Source: Gnetum montanum (Eukaryota; Streptophyta; Gnetopsida; Gnetales; Gnetaceae). From it: a stretch of DNA of 64,000 nucleotides. The DNA lies in assembly GCA_015680685.1 (NCBI GenBank), contig MNCI01014495.1, positions 519,279 to 583,278 on the forward strand, read 5' to 3'. This document shows positions 32,787 to 45,122 of this stretch, one piece after another. A model generated the notes under the pieces. It saw only the letters and a program-made list of their open reading frames with translations, ran no database searches and was not told the origin of the DNA. The number at the start of each line of letters is the position of its first letter. Position 1 is the stretch's first letter. A program made the position numbers and the translations under genes.

Positions 32787-34468
32787 TAAAACACCACCAA
32801 ATTTGGGCTTCCACGTCTTAACTACAACTTTTGCTAAGTGTCAAAACTTAGCAAATTTTTTCTAAGTATTGAGACTACACCCCCACTGCTAAGACTATGC
32901 TTTAGAGCATAGTCAGCGTAGTTGATACAAATAGTCCATATTTGCAAAATTTTTCTAAGTGTCAATAGCAGTTGCAATTTTTTCTAAGTTTCTTGACTAT
33001 GCTCACCCTATCAAGACTATGCTCTCGAGTGTAGTCAGCCTTGGAATAACTAGTTTTGCAAATTTTCCTAAGTGTTAAGCTATAGGCTACTAAGCATGTA
33101 TGGGATGGGTGAAACAACTTGGTAGATTTTCTAACTCTTGATTCAAAGCTCCCTACTATGCTCTAGAGCATAGTTAGCGTAGTATGCATGAGGATTTCAT
33201 CTCTGATAGTTTTTTTGAAGTGTCAGGACTACCCTCACATCTCTAGAGCATAGCTAGCATAGCTTGCATAGAGCATCATTTTCTAGTAAGATCTGCCTGA
33301 CTCTTGAGGCTACGCTCTAGAGCATAGTCAACTTAGCCTATTAAAACTACCTCCAAAAGCCTTTAGAACTTAGCATTGGCTTACATCTTAGCTCTAACAT
33401 TCCTCTGACAAGCAAGATTAGCAAGTTTTTTTTTCTTTTGCACCCCGCATTTGCCCCAAAATTGTACCTACACTCAACACCACTTGTGAGGGTGGGCAAC
33501 ATAGTCCCAAAGCATAGTCTCCAAATTGAACAATTTTGCATTGTTTTCAAGTATTTTGAGGTCTATTTGGCATTCACATTTATAGTCTTAGCAATGTAGT
33601 CATAGTCTAGCAACTTTACATGGTTCATTGGAGCACATCACCATAACACCATTATGCTTTAGTGGGAGTGTAGTTGGGGTTAGCATAGTCCTAGCTACCC
33701 CTCTGCCACATGGCATCTTATCCATAATTCATGCTAACCCTAGCCCTATAAATACCCCTATGCTTCACATTTTTGGGGTTGGCATTTTCATTTAGTAGTT
33801 GGCATTTTTGGTAGAAGCACCCTTGCACCCAAGCACACTTAGCACCTTGACAAACTTTGGGACACCATTAGACACTATTGCACACCACCACAGCATTGTT
33901 GTACACCACCTAGCACACCACTAGCGATTGTAGCTTGTAGGACACCATGGTAGCCAACTTAGTAGGCTTAGACTCCATAGCAAACGTTTGTTCTTCATAG
34001 CCAGACACCCTGAGACTATGACTATGCTTACCTACTATACCTATTGTACACTATGAACCTCCTAAAATTTTCTTTGTAATTGACTACACTTTCCCCAAAC
34101 ACCCCTTTGTTTGGGCTGATGCTACTTTCTCTTTTGCCTACCTCTTACATGTTTTTAACATATTCTCTTGCATTTTAGCATATTATTCATATTTTTTACT
34201 GTTTAAGCACATATTTGTGCATTTCCACCCTCATTTCTATGCTCAAAACACCTACTACACTCATACCTACAAACACCATAAAACACTGTATCAAGTCCAT
34301 AACACTCATTTTTTCGTAACACTCATAAGTCCAAGTTTGATTGACAAGACCATCTTGGACACCTTGCTTCCATTCCCAGTAGGCCCTTGTGCAAAAGTGG
34401 GGTTAAGACTATGCGACCACAAACCTTTTGGTGTCTTATTCTAGCCTTTGATGTTTTCGGTCACTATA
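32787..34468 (+). repeat. Element D 5' LTR
   Basis: First bases TAAAACACC (TG mutated to TA) and last ...gtcactata (CA to TA). TATA at 33747-33754. U3 carries spaced palindromes, the best being the perfect 18-mer CTATGCTCTAGAGCATAG at 33156-33173, with variants near 32900, 33010, 33240 and 33310. Confidence 0.88.
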
Positions 34469-34474
34469 GTTTTC

Positions 34475-34493
34475 TGATGCTAGAAGGAGGGCC
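34475..34493 (+). promoter_or_regulatory. Primer binding site of element D
   Basis: TGATGCTAGAAGGAGGGCC begins six bases after the LTR. Read as a decayed TGGcGCTAGAAGGAGG it would pair with a tRNA ending CTCCTTCTAGCGCCA; from memory this fits plant tRNA-Asn, unverified. Confidence 0.45.
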
Positions 34494-35900
34494 TTCACCA
34501 TTTCCTTCTTTAGCCATCCCTTGGTTGTTGCCTTACATGCTCTCTGCATTGTTGGTGTGGATTGGACCTCGTTATCGATTCCCCAGGAACCCTACTAAAC
34601 AATACCAAATCACATAACTTGCACTTGACTAGATTCTAGGTTCTTGATAGAGCTTAGCTAGCTCTAGCATATTGAAGGTAGTAAGCTTTGAGTATAGTCC
34701 TAGAGTTAGCATTTTTTTCAGCAATTTACAATTAGTCATTTTCCTACATTTTTACACTTAGCTATTTTCTTAGCAGTTACATACTTAGCCATTTTTTGCA
34801 TTTTAGCACTTAGTTATTTTTCTTCTTATTTTGCATAAGCAATGCTTGTCATTCTTCCTTGCACCATGAAGCCCAAACATCCCTCAACCTTTACTCCAAG
34901 ATAGTTGTTGTCTAGCCTATTTGGAATAAAATACAAGTCAATCTTCCTAGGCCTAGGGACCCTATCCTAGCATAGAGGTAATCTCTTAGGCACTGCAACC
35001 TATCTCCTGAGGTAATGGTACTCAACGATGAGTAGTAGAACTTCATTTATGTAAAACTCTAGGTGGATTCACCCTTAGAATGCCAAGAAATGAAAGCCAA
35101 ATGTAGTTATGAGATTATGTATCATAATGGGAGAGAATGAATCCCTTCTAATTTTGACTTCATCCTGCTCATGGAAGATTACTAGTGCATGCTAGACAAC
35201 CGTATCTCCACCATGAGCCATAAGGGAGGGATGGACTATGAGGAATCCATTTAGGAGGGGATAGACAAGTTTGAGGCTCAATCCAAGCATGATAACCTAT
35301 TCCATGCATCATTTTAGTAGACAACTTCTACTTTCATTCCTTCGATGTCCCATAGCCCAGTGTCACTACCTAAGTCAACACCTGTGGTGGTAACTCATTA
35401 GATGTTGCAGGCACACTGGGATTCTACTCTGCCTTTCAGTATTCTATTTAGCATGCCTTTTGCCATTTCTTCACAGCCTTCACAACCTATTTAGCCTGTT
35501 CAGCCCATTTAGCCTATTCAAGTCATCCAACCTTCCATAGCAATGACCGTTGCACTTACACAACTCTACGTGCACACCATGCACATTCCTCCCTTGTCGT
35601 ATATGACTTAGGCATCATTCATCCTGCCCATCGTGTTGGAACCCTTTACAACGACCCAACCCATAAATCCATGGTGGGGCCCAAATATTGTGTCCATGGA
35701 GTAGCCCATGCGATAAGCATTACATGCGGTTACATAACCCAGAGTTGGGTCATGGCCCCACCTAACAATTACAGTAGGTAGCACAACCCATGCAACCTAC
35801 CACTGCAACTACACCTAGCTTGGATTAACCATTCCAGGTAATCCAGAGCCTTACCCAAGAGGTTAAGCAACATAAGGCCGCCTCCTCAAAGACTGTCCAT
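34494..35900 (+). other. Element D leader and possible gag N-terminus
   Basis: Broken frames only. From about 35290 Pro/Gln/Thr-rich words precede the gag core and may be its N-terminal part. Ogre elements can have an extra ORF before gag; none is recognisable here. Confidence 0.35.
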
Positions 35901-37660
35901 GTGATGGACTTCTACCATGATGATCTAATTAGTCATTTGGTTCCACCACTAGCATTACCCACTGGGCTCCAGTTACCCCAATTCACCAAGTACAATGATG
36001 AAGGAGATCCTAATGTCCATATAGTATCCTTTTGGTCAGAATCCCTCTTACTTCAAGCATGGCCAAACACCATCATTCATGTGTTCACCATGTCCTTGAG
36101 TAGCAAGGCACTAGATTGGCACTGCATGCTTCCCAGGGCCTCCATAACTTCTTTGGATGAATTTCTTACCTAATTTGTCACTCACTTCAAGTATAACTTG
36201 AAGCTTGAGGTGACCCTAGATCAGTTGATGTAAGTAAAGCAAGGCCACTTAGAGCACATGCAAAAATTTATTTAGTGAAAGAGTGCATCACTCAATGAGA
36301 TCCATGAGCCTATCATGGAGACACACCTGATGCCCATCTTCAAAGGTATAGTAAATGACTTCATCAAGTTGAATTTGTACTACCTTGCCCTGTAGTCCTT
36401 AATCCAAGCATTTGCTCAAACCAAGAGCATTCAGGTTGTGGCGGAGGCCAACAAGGATCTGGTCTATGTGGCCTACAAAAATTTGCAAGCAAAGAAGGAG
36501 AAAGATAAGGACAAAGGCAAGCAAGCAACCACAACCATTGCAATGGTGGCCAACGAGGCTAAGCTGGCCAATGCCAAACCAATAGCCAAGCCACCCAAGG
36601 CTCTAACCAATAACAACAAGGTGGCTAGCCCTAGCATAATAGCAAAAAAAATAGTCTGCATCATTGATGGCCATGACACCGGCTACCACAAGGCCTAACT
36701 TCGAGCATAAGGATTATTCGAAATATACATCATTTCCCATCAAACAGTTAGAGTTGTTGGACCAACTGTGTAATACTAGATGCATCTAGTATAAGTAAAT
36801 GTCCAAGGATGATGACAAGCAACACGATCGATACTATGAGATCCTTAGAAATCCTTCAACAACACTACCTAATGAGCCTTCGATCCCTAAGCATTTTAGA
36901 CTAGATCAGTTTTGCTAATATCACCAATTGAAAGGTCATGACACAGAATTCTGCATGGCTTTGCAGGACAACATCCAACACATGATTGACAAGGGTGAAT
37001 TGGTCCTTAATGCTACCAATCTAGTGTACCCCTAGAACCAATTACTAGCGGTTTACAAGAACCCACTCAATGTAAGTAGTGCAAGCTACAACATCAATGT
37101 CTATGACAATGTAAAACTGACAGGGGATCCATTTGTGTTCGTGTGCTCTCTAGTAACACTAGGGCCTCCTCAACATCAACCAGTTTGAGGAACCCTTTTG
37201 TCATTAGAGTACCACCTCGGGCACCCATAACACCCTTTGTAATCAACACCCAATAGCACGTTGTAGTTGCAGTAGCCTAAACATCCTTCATCATAAGGGT
37301 GTTACAACGTGCAGAATCCTCACCTGTTGGGAGTCTAGTGGTGGGCAATGCATCAACCCCTGCTCATCCAAGACCTCATCCTGTAAGTGATGCTAACAAA
37401 CAAACAAGTTGGCAAACCAAGAGGCCTAACGAGCACCTTGTCGATCAAATGTGTAGGCAACACCAAGAGAAAAGGGCATTAGGCCAACCAAAGACTATTC
37501 CATTATCCTCTGTATCAATGGTCCAACCAACTGAAGAGGCCGCATCAAAAAGCAACCAACAACAAAGCACTAAGGTTCTAGCAACAAGCAACCAACAATG
37601 GAGCACTAAAGCTCGAAAGCTAATTAAACAAGTAAGGCCCAAATCCCCTCCATGAGAGAT
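35901..37660 (+). pseudogene. gag: Element D gag
   Basis: The core reads LPTGLQLPQFTKYNDEGDP, WPNTIIHVFTMSLSSKALDW and SITSLDEFLT, the classical retrotransposon gag pattern. A Lys/Ala-rich linker (KEKDKDKGKQ) follows, then CxYHQLKGHDTEFCMAL (about 36912-36960), the short Cys/His motif typical of Tat gag. The frame is broken by TAG and TAA at former Trp, Gln and Lys sites. Element A lacks this region. Confidence 0.75.
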
Positions 37661-37967
37661 TCATCTCTTGGGCTGAATGGAGGAGATGCAAGTCATCAAC
37701 AACAAAGTGGTAGAAAATGGCAAAGACTTCCTTGACACATTGGCATAGGTCAAGTAGGCCTTGAAACAAAAAAATACAACATTAAGCCTATATGACCTGG
37801 TAATGACCTCATCTGCCCATCATGAAGCATTAGTGTGCATGTTAACCTCCATTCCTATTACAGAGGACATCATAGCAAATGAACAATCCATTCACATTGT
37901 GATGTTGCCTTTCCCTTCATAGGAATTAAGTACAACGCCCCTGGCATTTTGCAATGAAGCAATCAAG

Positions 37968-38300
37968 ATGGACCCTGAGAAGTGTCAAGTCATTATTACA
38001 CTAATGTTTATCACCATCTGCATGGAGGAATGTAGGATCTATAAGGTGCATGTCAACGATGGGGTGATAACCAATGTCATCCCATACGCAGTCATTGACA
38101 AGCTTGGTCTCATTGACCAAATCCAACCAACAAAGACAACCTACCTGAAGTCCTTCAATAAGTCACATGTTGTCATACAAGGAACTATCACGATAGCCTT
38201 CATGGTAGGGGAGCAATTCCCCACCACAACTGAATTCATAGTGGTGAAGAAGATGTCATGGTTCAAGCTGATCTTGGGTAGGCCCTAGTTAGCCCAGCTG
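37968..38300 (+). pseudogene. Element D protease
   Basis: Aspartic protease of Tat type: VNDGVITNVIPYAVIDKLGL carries the catalytic Asp but lost the second Gly of the usual D-(S/G)-G triad. GTITIAF and FKLILGRP follow, with a stop after RP. Cleaves gag and pol. Confidence 0.75.
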
Positions 38301-38919
38301 CAAGTCGTCTCCTCCCTAATCCATTAGGAAATCCACCTTCCATACAAAGGGAGAGAGATTATCATACACGGTGACAATGTAGCCCCTCTAACCATCAGTA
38401 ACATTGATGTTGAACAGGGATCAAAGGTGGAGTTTCATAATGACATGCCTCTCGCAAAGGATGATGACAAAAAATACAAAGCAAACCAATCCAATGAGCC
38501 AACAGAATCCCTCAACCCTTCATAAGATGCTTTGTGGAAAAAATTTCCCTTCAACATAGTTGATGAAGGTTAGGGCGAGTACTAAATTGTACCCTCTAAG
38601 CCCTATGCACCACCTAACCCACACTGGATTAGGAAGCAACTTTGCAACTAAGGTATTCCCTTGGTCTAGTAGGCATTGGGCCCCTACCTCCCCCACTTCT
38701 GCATGCTTTGCTTGTTTGGATTTTGATTACATTTTACGTCAACTTGGTCATTAGCATTTTTTGCATTGTGTACTTTATATGTGTTTATTTCTTCCACTCA
38801 CACATTTTCACTAAGTTTACATTTCCACTTAATTACCTTTTGGTAGCTAGTTTACATATAAAAAATAGCAAAACACATGAAAATCATAAAATTCAAAGAT
38901 TACAAAGCATCATGGCTCA
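38301..38919 (+). other. Post-protease region, likely end of sense exon
   Basis: The protease frame continues with interruptions (REIIIHGDNVAPLTISNIDVE, KPYAPPNPHWIRKQL) to about 38650, then coding signal ends. A GT-AG intron donor should lie near here; AAG|GTATTC at 38652 is one candidate but its phase does not fit, so I leave the donor open. Confidence 0.4.
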
Positions 38920-39245
38920 GTAAGGCCTAAAACTAGCAATCTTTCCTTCCTTAATATATGGCTCTAAATGGCCTAAAACTACTAACACATCTTGCCATGG
39001 CCTTAAAATCTTGCATCCTATAGCCTTAAAAAGGCCTTAAACTATTTCATGGCTTGCCACAGCCTAAAACTGACATCTCATGGCCTGCCACGGCCTAAAA
39101 CTAGCAAAACTCTTTCATTATTGAATGGTCCAAAATAGCCTTAAAATATCATTGAGGTCCAGAATGGCCTAAAACTATCAAAATCTTGTCTACACATGTG
39201 GCCTGAAATGGCCTAAAACTAGTAATTATTATAGCCTAATCGTAC
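38920..39245 (+). repeat. Motif array left of the antisense gene (D)
   Basis: At least eight copies of (a)tGGCCTAAAACTAGCAa and variants, 25-45 bases apart, for example near 38930, 38980, 39060, 39100, 39165 and 39205. The core AAAACTAGCA is shared with arrays at 44815, 48610 and, in A, 11325. Confidence 0.65.
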
Positions 39246-40515
39246 TAGTGCATCACATTGTTAACATCAAACATAACAAACAAATGCAAAAGTCCACTTA
39301 TCATAAACTTCATGTAGCAAAAATTCACTACATCTCATAAAATAGTACATCATCCACATTACATAGAAAAAATATAAAAATGCCCATTGATGGGACTACA
39401 TCAGGGTCTACTCAACTGGTGGTGCTCAATGGGGGGAAGGCTCCTCTTCTTCCATTGTACTACTAGGGCTTGCAACATTTCCTAGTGCCTGTCAACAACA
39501 ACAACAACAAAGATAGAAAATTGTAAGTAAATGTACAATATACAACTAATAGAAAAAAGTATAAAAAGTAACATAAAGGATCTAACCTAAGAGGGTCTCA
39601 CATCGGGCATGTCTAGAGGTATTCTATCAAGGCCCTCCTCCAAGCATTAGAGGATCTCAGCCTCTAATAGCCACGTCTAATCTTCCTGGTTGAAGTCAAC
39701 ACCTGTAAGGGTCTTATCTTCATCCACAGTAGTCCATGTAGGTAGCTACATAGAAAAGGTGGTAGACAAAGTCTCCCTTGAAGGCATGGCAATCTCCCAC
39801 TTAGGAGAACCACTAACCACTATGTGGCAAGCAAATATCTCAAAAGCCTGACTCTCGCCAATCACCTCGACAAACAAGTCAAGGCCATAAGCTTTGACGA
39901 ACTCTTCTTTGAAATGTTGTAGGTATGCATCTTGCTCATGCTTATAGTGGCATTTTTTATCCTTCTAGGTGTGCCCCCACTTGCACACCTTAGCATTGAA
40001 ACTCTTCCGTTCCTTGCCCTTTTGGACAAGCATGTTCATCTATAGCCTTTGCTCGATTACCTCCCAGGTCGTCTTATTCTTACCCTAGATTGCCAACTAG
40101 TACCTAGCATAATCAATCTTTGTGGTCCACCAGGTATTGTCTCCTACTACCCAAGTGGCCAAGAAGTTATATCGGGACTGAAGATCCCTGATCTTCTCAC
40201 TTTGGCTTACTACAATCTCCTTAAGTTCATGCATGTGTTTCCACATGTGCTCATTTGAGTGTTTGTAAGTCCACAATGCCTTCACATTAGAAAGCATGCA
40301 CTTGTTAAGTACCTCGTACACACAATGAGGTACTTGCTCTAATTCAGGGGGTATTAAGGGATAACATCCACCTTGGCCATTCGATTCAAGTCCCAATGAA
40401 GCTTAGAACCTATTGGCATTCAATAAGTGAATCAACATTAGTCATAGATTAAGCATAAAATTGGTAAACCAACATGAAAAAAAGTAACATCACATGCATA
40501 CCAAGCTTGGGATCT

Positions 40516-40661
40516 ACTTGCTATATGTGATCTACCATGTTCTCAAAAGTGCCTTCCATAAAGGTAAACTTGTTTAGCATCTCTACCCACTTGCTATATG
40601 TGATCTACCATGTTCTCAAAAGTGCCTTCCATAAAGGTAAACTTGTTTAGCATATCTACCC
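40516..40661 (-). repeat. 73-bp tandem duplication inside antisense exon 6 (D)
   Basis: 40516-40588 and 40589-40661 are identical except for one or two bases. Seventy-three is not a multiple of three, so it also shifts the frame: a post-insertion slip. Confidence 0.85.
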
Positions 40662-41128
40662 ATGGCTCCATGTGGTAAGTAGGTGCAAGCGGTGGATCAC
40701 TGGTAGGTGCATCTATGGTTGCATAACAACAATATTTTTCAATAACCAAACAGCCAAAGATGCAAGAGCAAAAGAGATAGATGATAACTTAAAGTGCTTA
40801 CCAACAAAGCCCTCAAGCATAAGTGCAAGGGTATCTCCCAGCTACACACCATCAAGGAGGCTAGCAAAGTCACCCTTGTCATGGTGGAAGAACCCCTTTG
40901 CACCAAAATGCTGGAAGATCTCCATGGCCTTGTGCACTCCTCTCAATGTGCCTCCTCCTCTTCAACTTGAGGAGGGGCCATCTTTGCTGTTGTCATTGAC
41001 GTTGCTTCGGTATCCCTCCAACCTAACTCAAAAAAATAGCATAGTAGCAATAGTGTAACATAACAAGAAAGCCTAAAAATTATAAACATACAAAACTCAA
41101 AAATAAATGCATCTACACATAGACTAAC

Positions 41129-42191
41129 CTACAACATTGGTGTGCAAAGTGGGTATCTTAAGGTGAACTTTCTTGATGCCAACTCTTCTAACTATAGGTG
41201 CAACCTCCTCTATTGGACGAGACCTCTTGATCTTTTTCTTAGAAGGCTCCATCGTTTCCATGATGTAATGGTTGGCCTTTTTCAAATCCCTAATAATGAT
41301 TGGGGAACACTTGCTTGCACTATCATGTGAATAATGTGACCATGACTATCCCAGATGGGCTTTGGTCGTAACTAAGTATGACTGATTGATCCCCTCTAAA
41401 GGGTCTTGCGTATGAGTGGTTGTAAACAAGTGCTTAATCCAAGATTTGGATAGCTACTCACGATCTTGCACTACCCAGTGCTCACTATCCCAGACCACTA
41501 AGAACTTCACAAACATTTGCAGATATGCTGCGAAGAATGTGAAGTGCACATGAGACCTAGCCTGGAGGTTGTGGTGAAGCTTGATGATCTCTAATTGTAG
41601 TCTGATGATGAGAAAGGAGGCCCAAAAACCTTGTGCCCTTCTCTAATACCTCCCTCATCACCTACACCTACTCCACCCAAAGGATTTTTCCTTGGGAGAG
41701 CAACTTCAAAAAGGCACAAGCACAAGAAAGAGGGTAGAGCTCCTAGACATCAAGTACATGCACATCTTTAATCATGATAACTTTGTGAGATCAGGTCATT
41801 TCCAACCACTCTTTAATCTCTCCTTTGCAATCCACCTCTTTGTTGGCCTTGTCAATGACCAATAGGCCATCAGAGGAGAGGCTAAAGAGGTCAGCAAAGA
41901 AAGCATCACTAAGGTCCAAGACTACTATCACCCCATGCAAATAGGTGACAAAGCGACAGACATCACTACTAAAGAATTCTATGATGGTGACCATCTTAGC
42001 CACTAGAATGCTTGGCCTAAGGGCCAAGAAAAGGTTTTTCAACCTAGCATGTGTGAGTCGACTGGTCAATGCCTCTAAGGCCCAACAACATAGCCAATGT
42101 TGTGTCCACTCTACATCACCGTACATCATTATGAGGATGGCCTCACTACAGCTAGTGGTGACCACCATCACCTCTCCTGAAGTAATTGCAA
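41129..42191 (-). CDS. Antisense gene exon 4 (D)
   Basis: Follows CTATGTTGTAG and aligns along its whole 1063 bases with exon 4 of A (1041). Shared landmarks: TTSCSEA against TISSCEA, LFLAL against LFLAATL, SKM/AKM, LFSLSSDGLLV against LFGIPSNDLLV, VVQDRE-stop-LSKSWI against VQQDRD-stop-LSRPWI. Donor phase 1 as in A. Confidence 0.65.
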
Positions 42192-44443
42192 CTACAACAT
42201 AGGCAAAACAATGTAAAAATTAAACAACGATAAATCAACAAGTGCATGTGAGCAAGCTTAAAAGTTGAGCAACAAGCACTTATGCAAAACAAATGATGTG
42301 CACAATGGAGGTGGTGGTGCAACTGGCTCATCAAACTTGGGCTTGCCATCAGCCCACACCTCATCAAGCCAATCAAGGCTCTTGCATCGCTCGGATGTGT
42401 TCAGTTACCAAATAGAGTATTTCTTTAAATCCTCTCCCACCTTCTCAATCATGACCTCTTAAAAGTTTGTACTAGAGAAGAACACCTCTAGTGTGGTGTG
42501 AGTCAAGGTAAGAGCCTTCAGCTCATTGTGGAGCCCCTAATCATCAACTTTGAATCTAGCATAAAGCATGAGCACTTAGCAGTTAGCAAATTTAGCATGG
42601 GCCAATAGTAAGAAACATAACACAAAATCATAGAAGGATTTACTCTCCAGCATAGTATACAGTTCCAAGTGGATTTTAGAACATCGTATGTACATGCAGA
42701 GCAACAAAGAGGGTGTTGCTTCAGCTATAGCAAGAGAACTCCAACATCCCCTAGATCCTAGATAAGGGATGAGCATCCTTGGGGCCTTGCCTCGAACCAC
42801 TTGCTTTGTCATCACTGTTCGTGGACTCATGAAACATGAATCACAATATGTCTTGGTTAGCCTTAGGTAGCAATGTCTTGGTGATGGCACTTGTAGCCTT
42901 CACCGCTATGTGTGACCACATGATCACACTAAACTTCTATAGCAAGAATGCTAAGAACTTGGATGCCCCTAGCTAAGACCATACCACCTAATGACCCACC
43001 TTCATATTTGGTGCAGGCATGTTGGGCATTGAGTCACTTATGCAACAAAGAATGCTGATGAGCTCCACAATGACCAAGAAAGTCTTCAACAAGACCTTGT
43101 GATCGCACAAATAAAAACATGTAGTATTAGTATACATTAGATGCATTTTGGCAAAAACAAATTAATTTACACTTAGTAAAATTTAGCATGACGTAGCATA
43201 ACCTAGAAAAAATTATCCTAGGATCCCTTGGGCCCTACGGGTATAGGACATCAACATACACATTTGATGCACTTGGTACTCACTGGGGTAAAGTATGTCT
43301 TAGTAGCATCAACATTCTATTTTGCATTATTGCACATATAACATCACATTTTGCACATTTGGCAATTTAACACTAGCATTTTACATCTTACAGGTTTAAC
43401 ATTTTTGCATAAAAATTTTTGAAAATTTTTTCTAACTTTAGGTAATGCAATCGAGAAAAGCGAAGAAAAAATTTGAACTATTGGCTAGGAGCGTAGTCCC
43501 TAAAAACATTGAAAAAAATTCAACTATCAGCTATGCTCTTAAGGAGTGTAGCCTTGAATCTTTTAAAAAAAAAAGAAAAAAAATCTAACTACTAGCTATG
43601 CTCCCCTCCAAAAAATTCAAAATCCTTTACAAAAAACAAAAAGAAGTAACTATTTGACCTTGCACCCCATGCACTCTACACTAACCAACATTATGGTTGT
43701 CACTTTTTTGGCCACACTGCTCAACCCCTACCCCATCTACCATAGCCAAACCCTCATTCTTGCCTTGCATAGGGGATGAAAATTGCCAAGAAAATAGAGA
43801 AAATGATGGGGATTCCCTACCATGCTCCTGACCTAGTAGGTGGTGGCTTTTGGCCACTATCACCTACCCCTCCATTTATACCTTGCCCATGCACCCCAAT
43901 TACCATCACCATTCCATTGAAACCCTCTCATCCATGCACTTCCCAGCTACACGGTTACGATGGCTACAATGGTGGTGATCCCTAGTATGGTAGGGTGCCA
44001 TCGATGAAACCCATGTACGAAAAAAACCCTCATTTATGCCACATCCTTCCCTATTGCATGCCATCGTGGCTACCACTTATGCATAGAAATTTTGGCTACA
44101 TCCCTGATCTACAAGAGACAACCCTAGGGTCATCGTTGAACCCCACACCCACATTCCATGAAACTCGTAGGAAATAAAAAAACCAAAAGAACAAGATGAA
44201 ACCCTTCCAATGAGTGTGCCTTCTCCCACATCTGTTTCAACCCCAAACAACCACAACAATGGCAACCTCTACCAAGGTAGGGCTCCACTCCAAAAACCCA
44301 AGCCTAATGCCTAAGAGTAAGAAATGCAAAAAGCAACAAAAAGGGGGTGAGCGTAGTTAGGTATACCTGGCAATCAGCAATGCCCTGTGCTCCTCCATGC
44401 ATGCCCGAAACATACTCTCCAAGACTTGCTCTTCCTCATCCAT

Positions 44444-44814
44444 GTTGGCCAATCCAAGATGCTGATGTCCACTTCAGTGTAACATTGTTGACAACTACTC
44501 TCTAGCAACTACGCTATGCTTTGGAAAGTTCATTTTTACTTTTTGACAATGACAAATTTACCAAGGGTAAAATGCACTTATATACTCCTAGGAACACTTA
44601 AATATCTACCTACCCATTACTACACTTAACAATGTCAAGCATAGCTAGGTGAGTGTAGCCACTAGAGTTAGAAAAAATTTTAATTTTTGTGGCTGTTTTT
44701 GAACCTAAATTTTTTTAAAATTTTTACAGTTTCCCAATGAGCACCCTAGCCAATTTTTCTCTCCTGATGCATCAAACCTCATTCCAATGATGCGTTTAAC
44801 ACATCAAATCATCC
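44444..44814. other. Putative antisense promoter region (D)
   Basis: AT-rich stretch upstream (minus sense) of the proposed first exon; no coding frame on either strand. On the plus strand it is intron. Confidence 0.3.
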
Positions 44815-45005
44815 ACTATGACATTAAACTAGCATTTCATTTATCTGCCACAATGTTAAACTAGCATTTCATCCATATGCTAAGACATTAAATTGGCACC
44901 CAACGGTCTACTAAGACCTTCAATTGGCACTTTATAGTTTGCTAAGACCTCAAACTAGCAACCCCATGGCTTGCCAAGGCTTAAAACTGACCCACACATC
45001 CCTTG
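44815..45005 (+). repeat. Motif array right of the antisense gene (D)
   Basis: About six units of the kind ctaagacATTAAACTAGCAttt, near 44820, 44855, 44885, 44920, 44955 and 44985. Confidence 0.65.
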
Positions 45006-45108
45006 CTTTCACAATCACATTCCCATACTTAGGAAAAATTTTATTGCATTTCTTTCTTTAACTATGCATATTGCTCTTACTAAGATAGGTGTGGCTTGAC
45101 ATTCTTTT

Positions 45109-45122
45109 GGTTTCTTTTACAG
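45109..45122 (+). promoter_or_regulatory. Sense 3' splice site before RT (D)
   Basis: ttggtttcttttacAG, preceded by branch-like ctaag and cttgac words. Coding homology with element A starts at 45123 in phase 0 (DHHRIYN against DRRRMDA). Ogre elements have an intron at this point. Confidence 0.6.

Larger units (their letters stand above)
39590..44443 (-). pseudogene. Antisense spliced accessory gene of element D
   Basis: Protein-level homologue of the antisense gene in element A, in the same place and strand. Proposed exons: 44443-44367 (MDEEEQVLESM..., donor CCAG|GTATAC), about 43095-42644 (HAD-like; LVIVELISIL, KFSVIMWSH; donor GA|GTAAAT), about 42550-42327, 42191-41129 (unknown domain; VAKMVTIIEFFSSD, LFSLSSDGLLV; donor GTAG|GTTAGT), 41022-40802, 40712-40502 and 40409 to about 39590 (HMHELKEIVVSQSEKIRDLQ, coiled-coil-like). 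The exon 2, 3 and 4 junctions match those in A by position and phase. Many stops, mostly at former Trp, Gln and Arg. It shows the 3' half missing from A. Function unknown; exon 1 and the 3' end are least certain. Confidence 0.65.
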
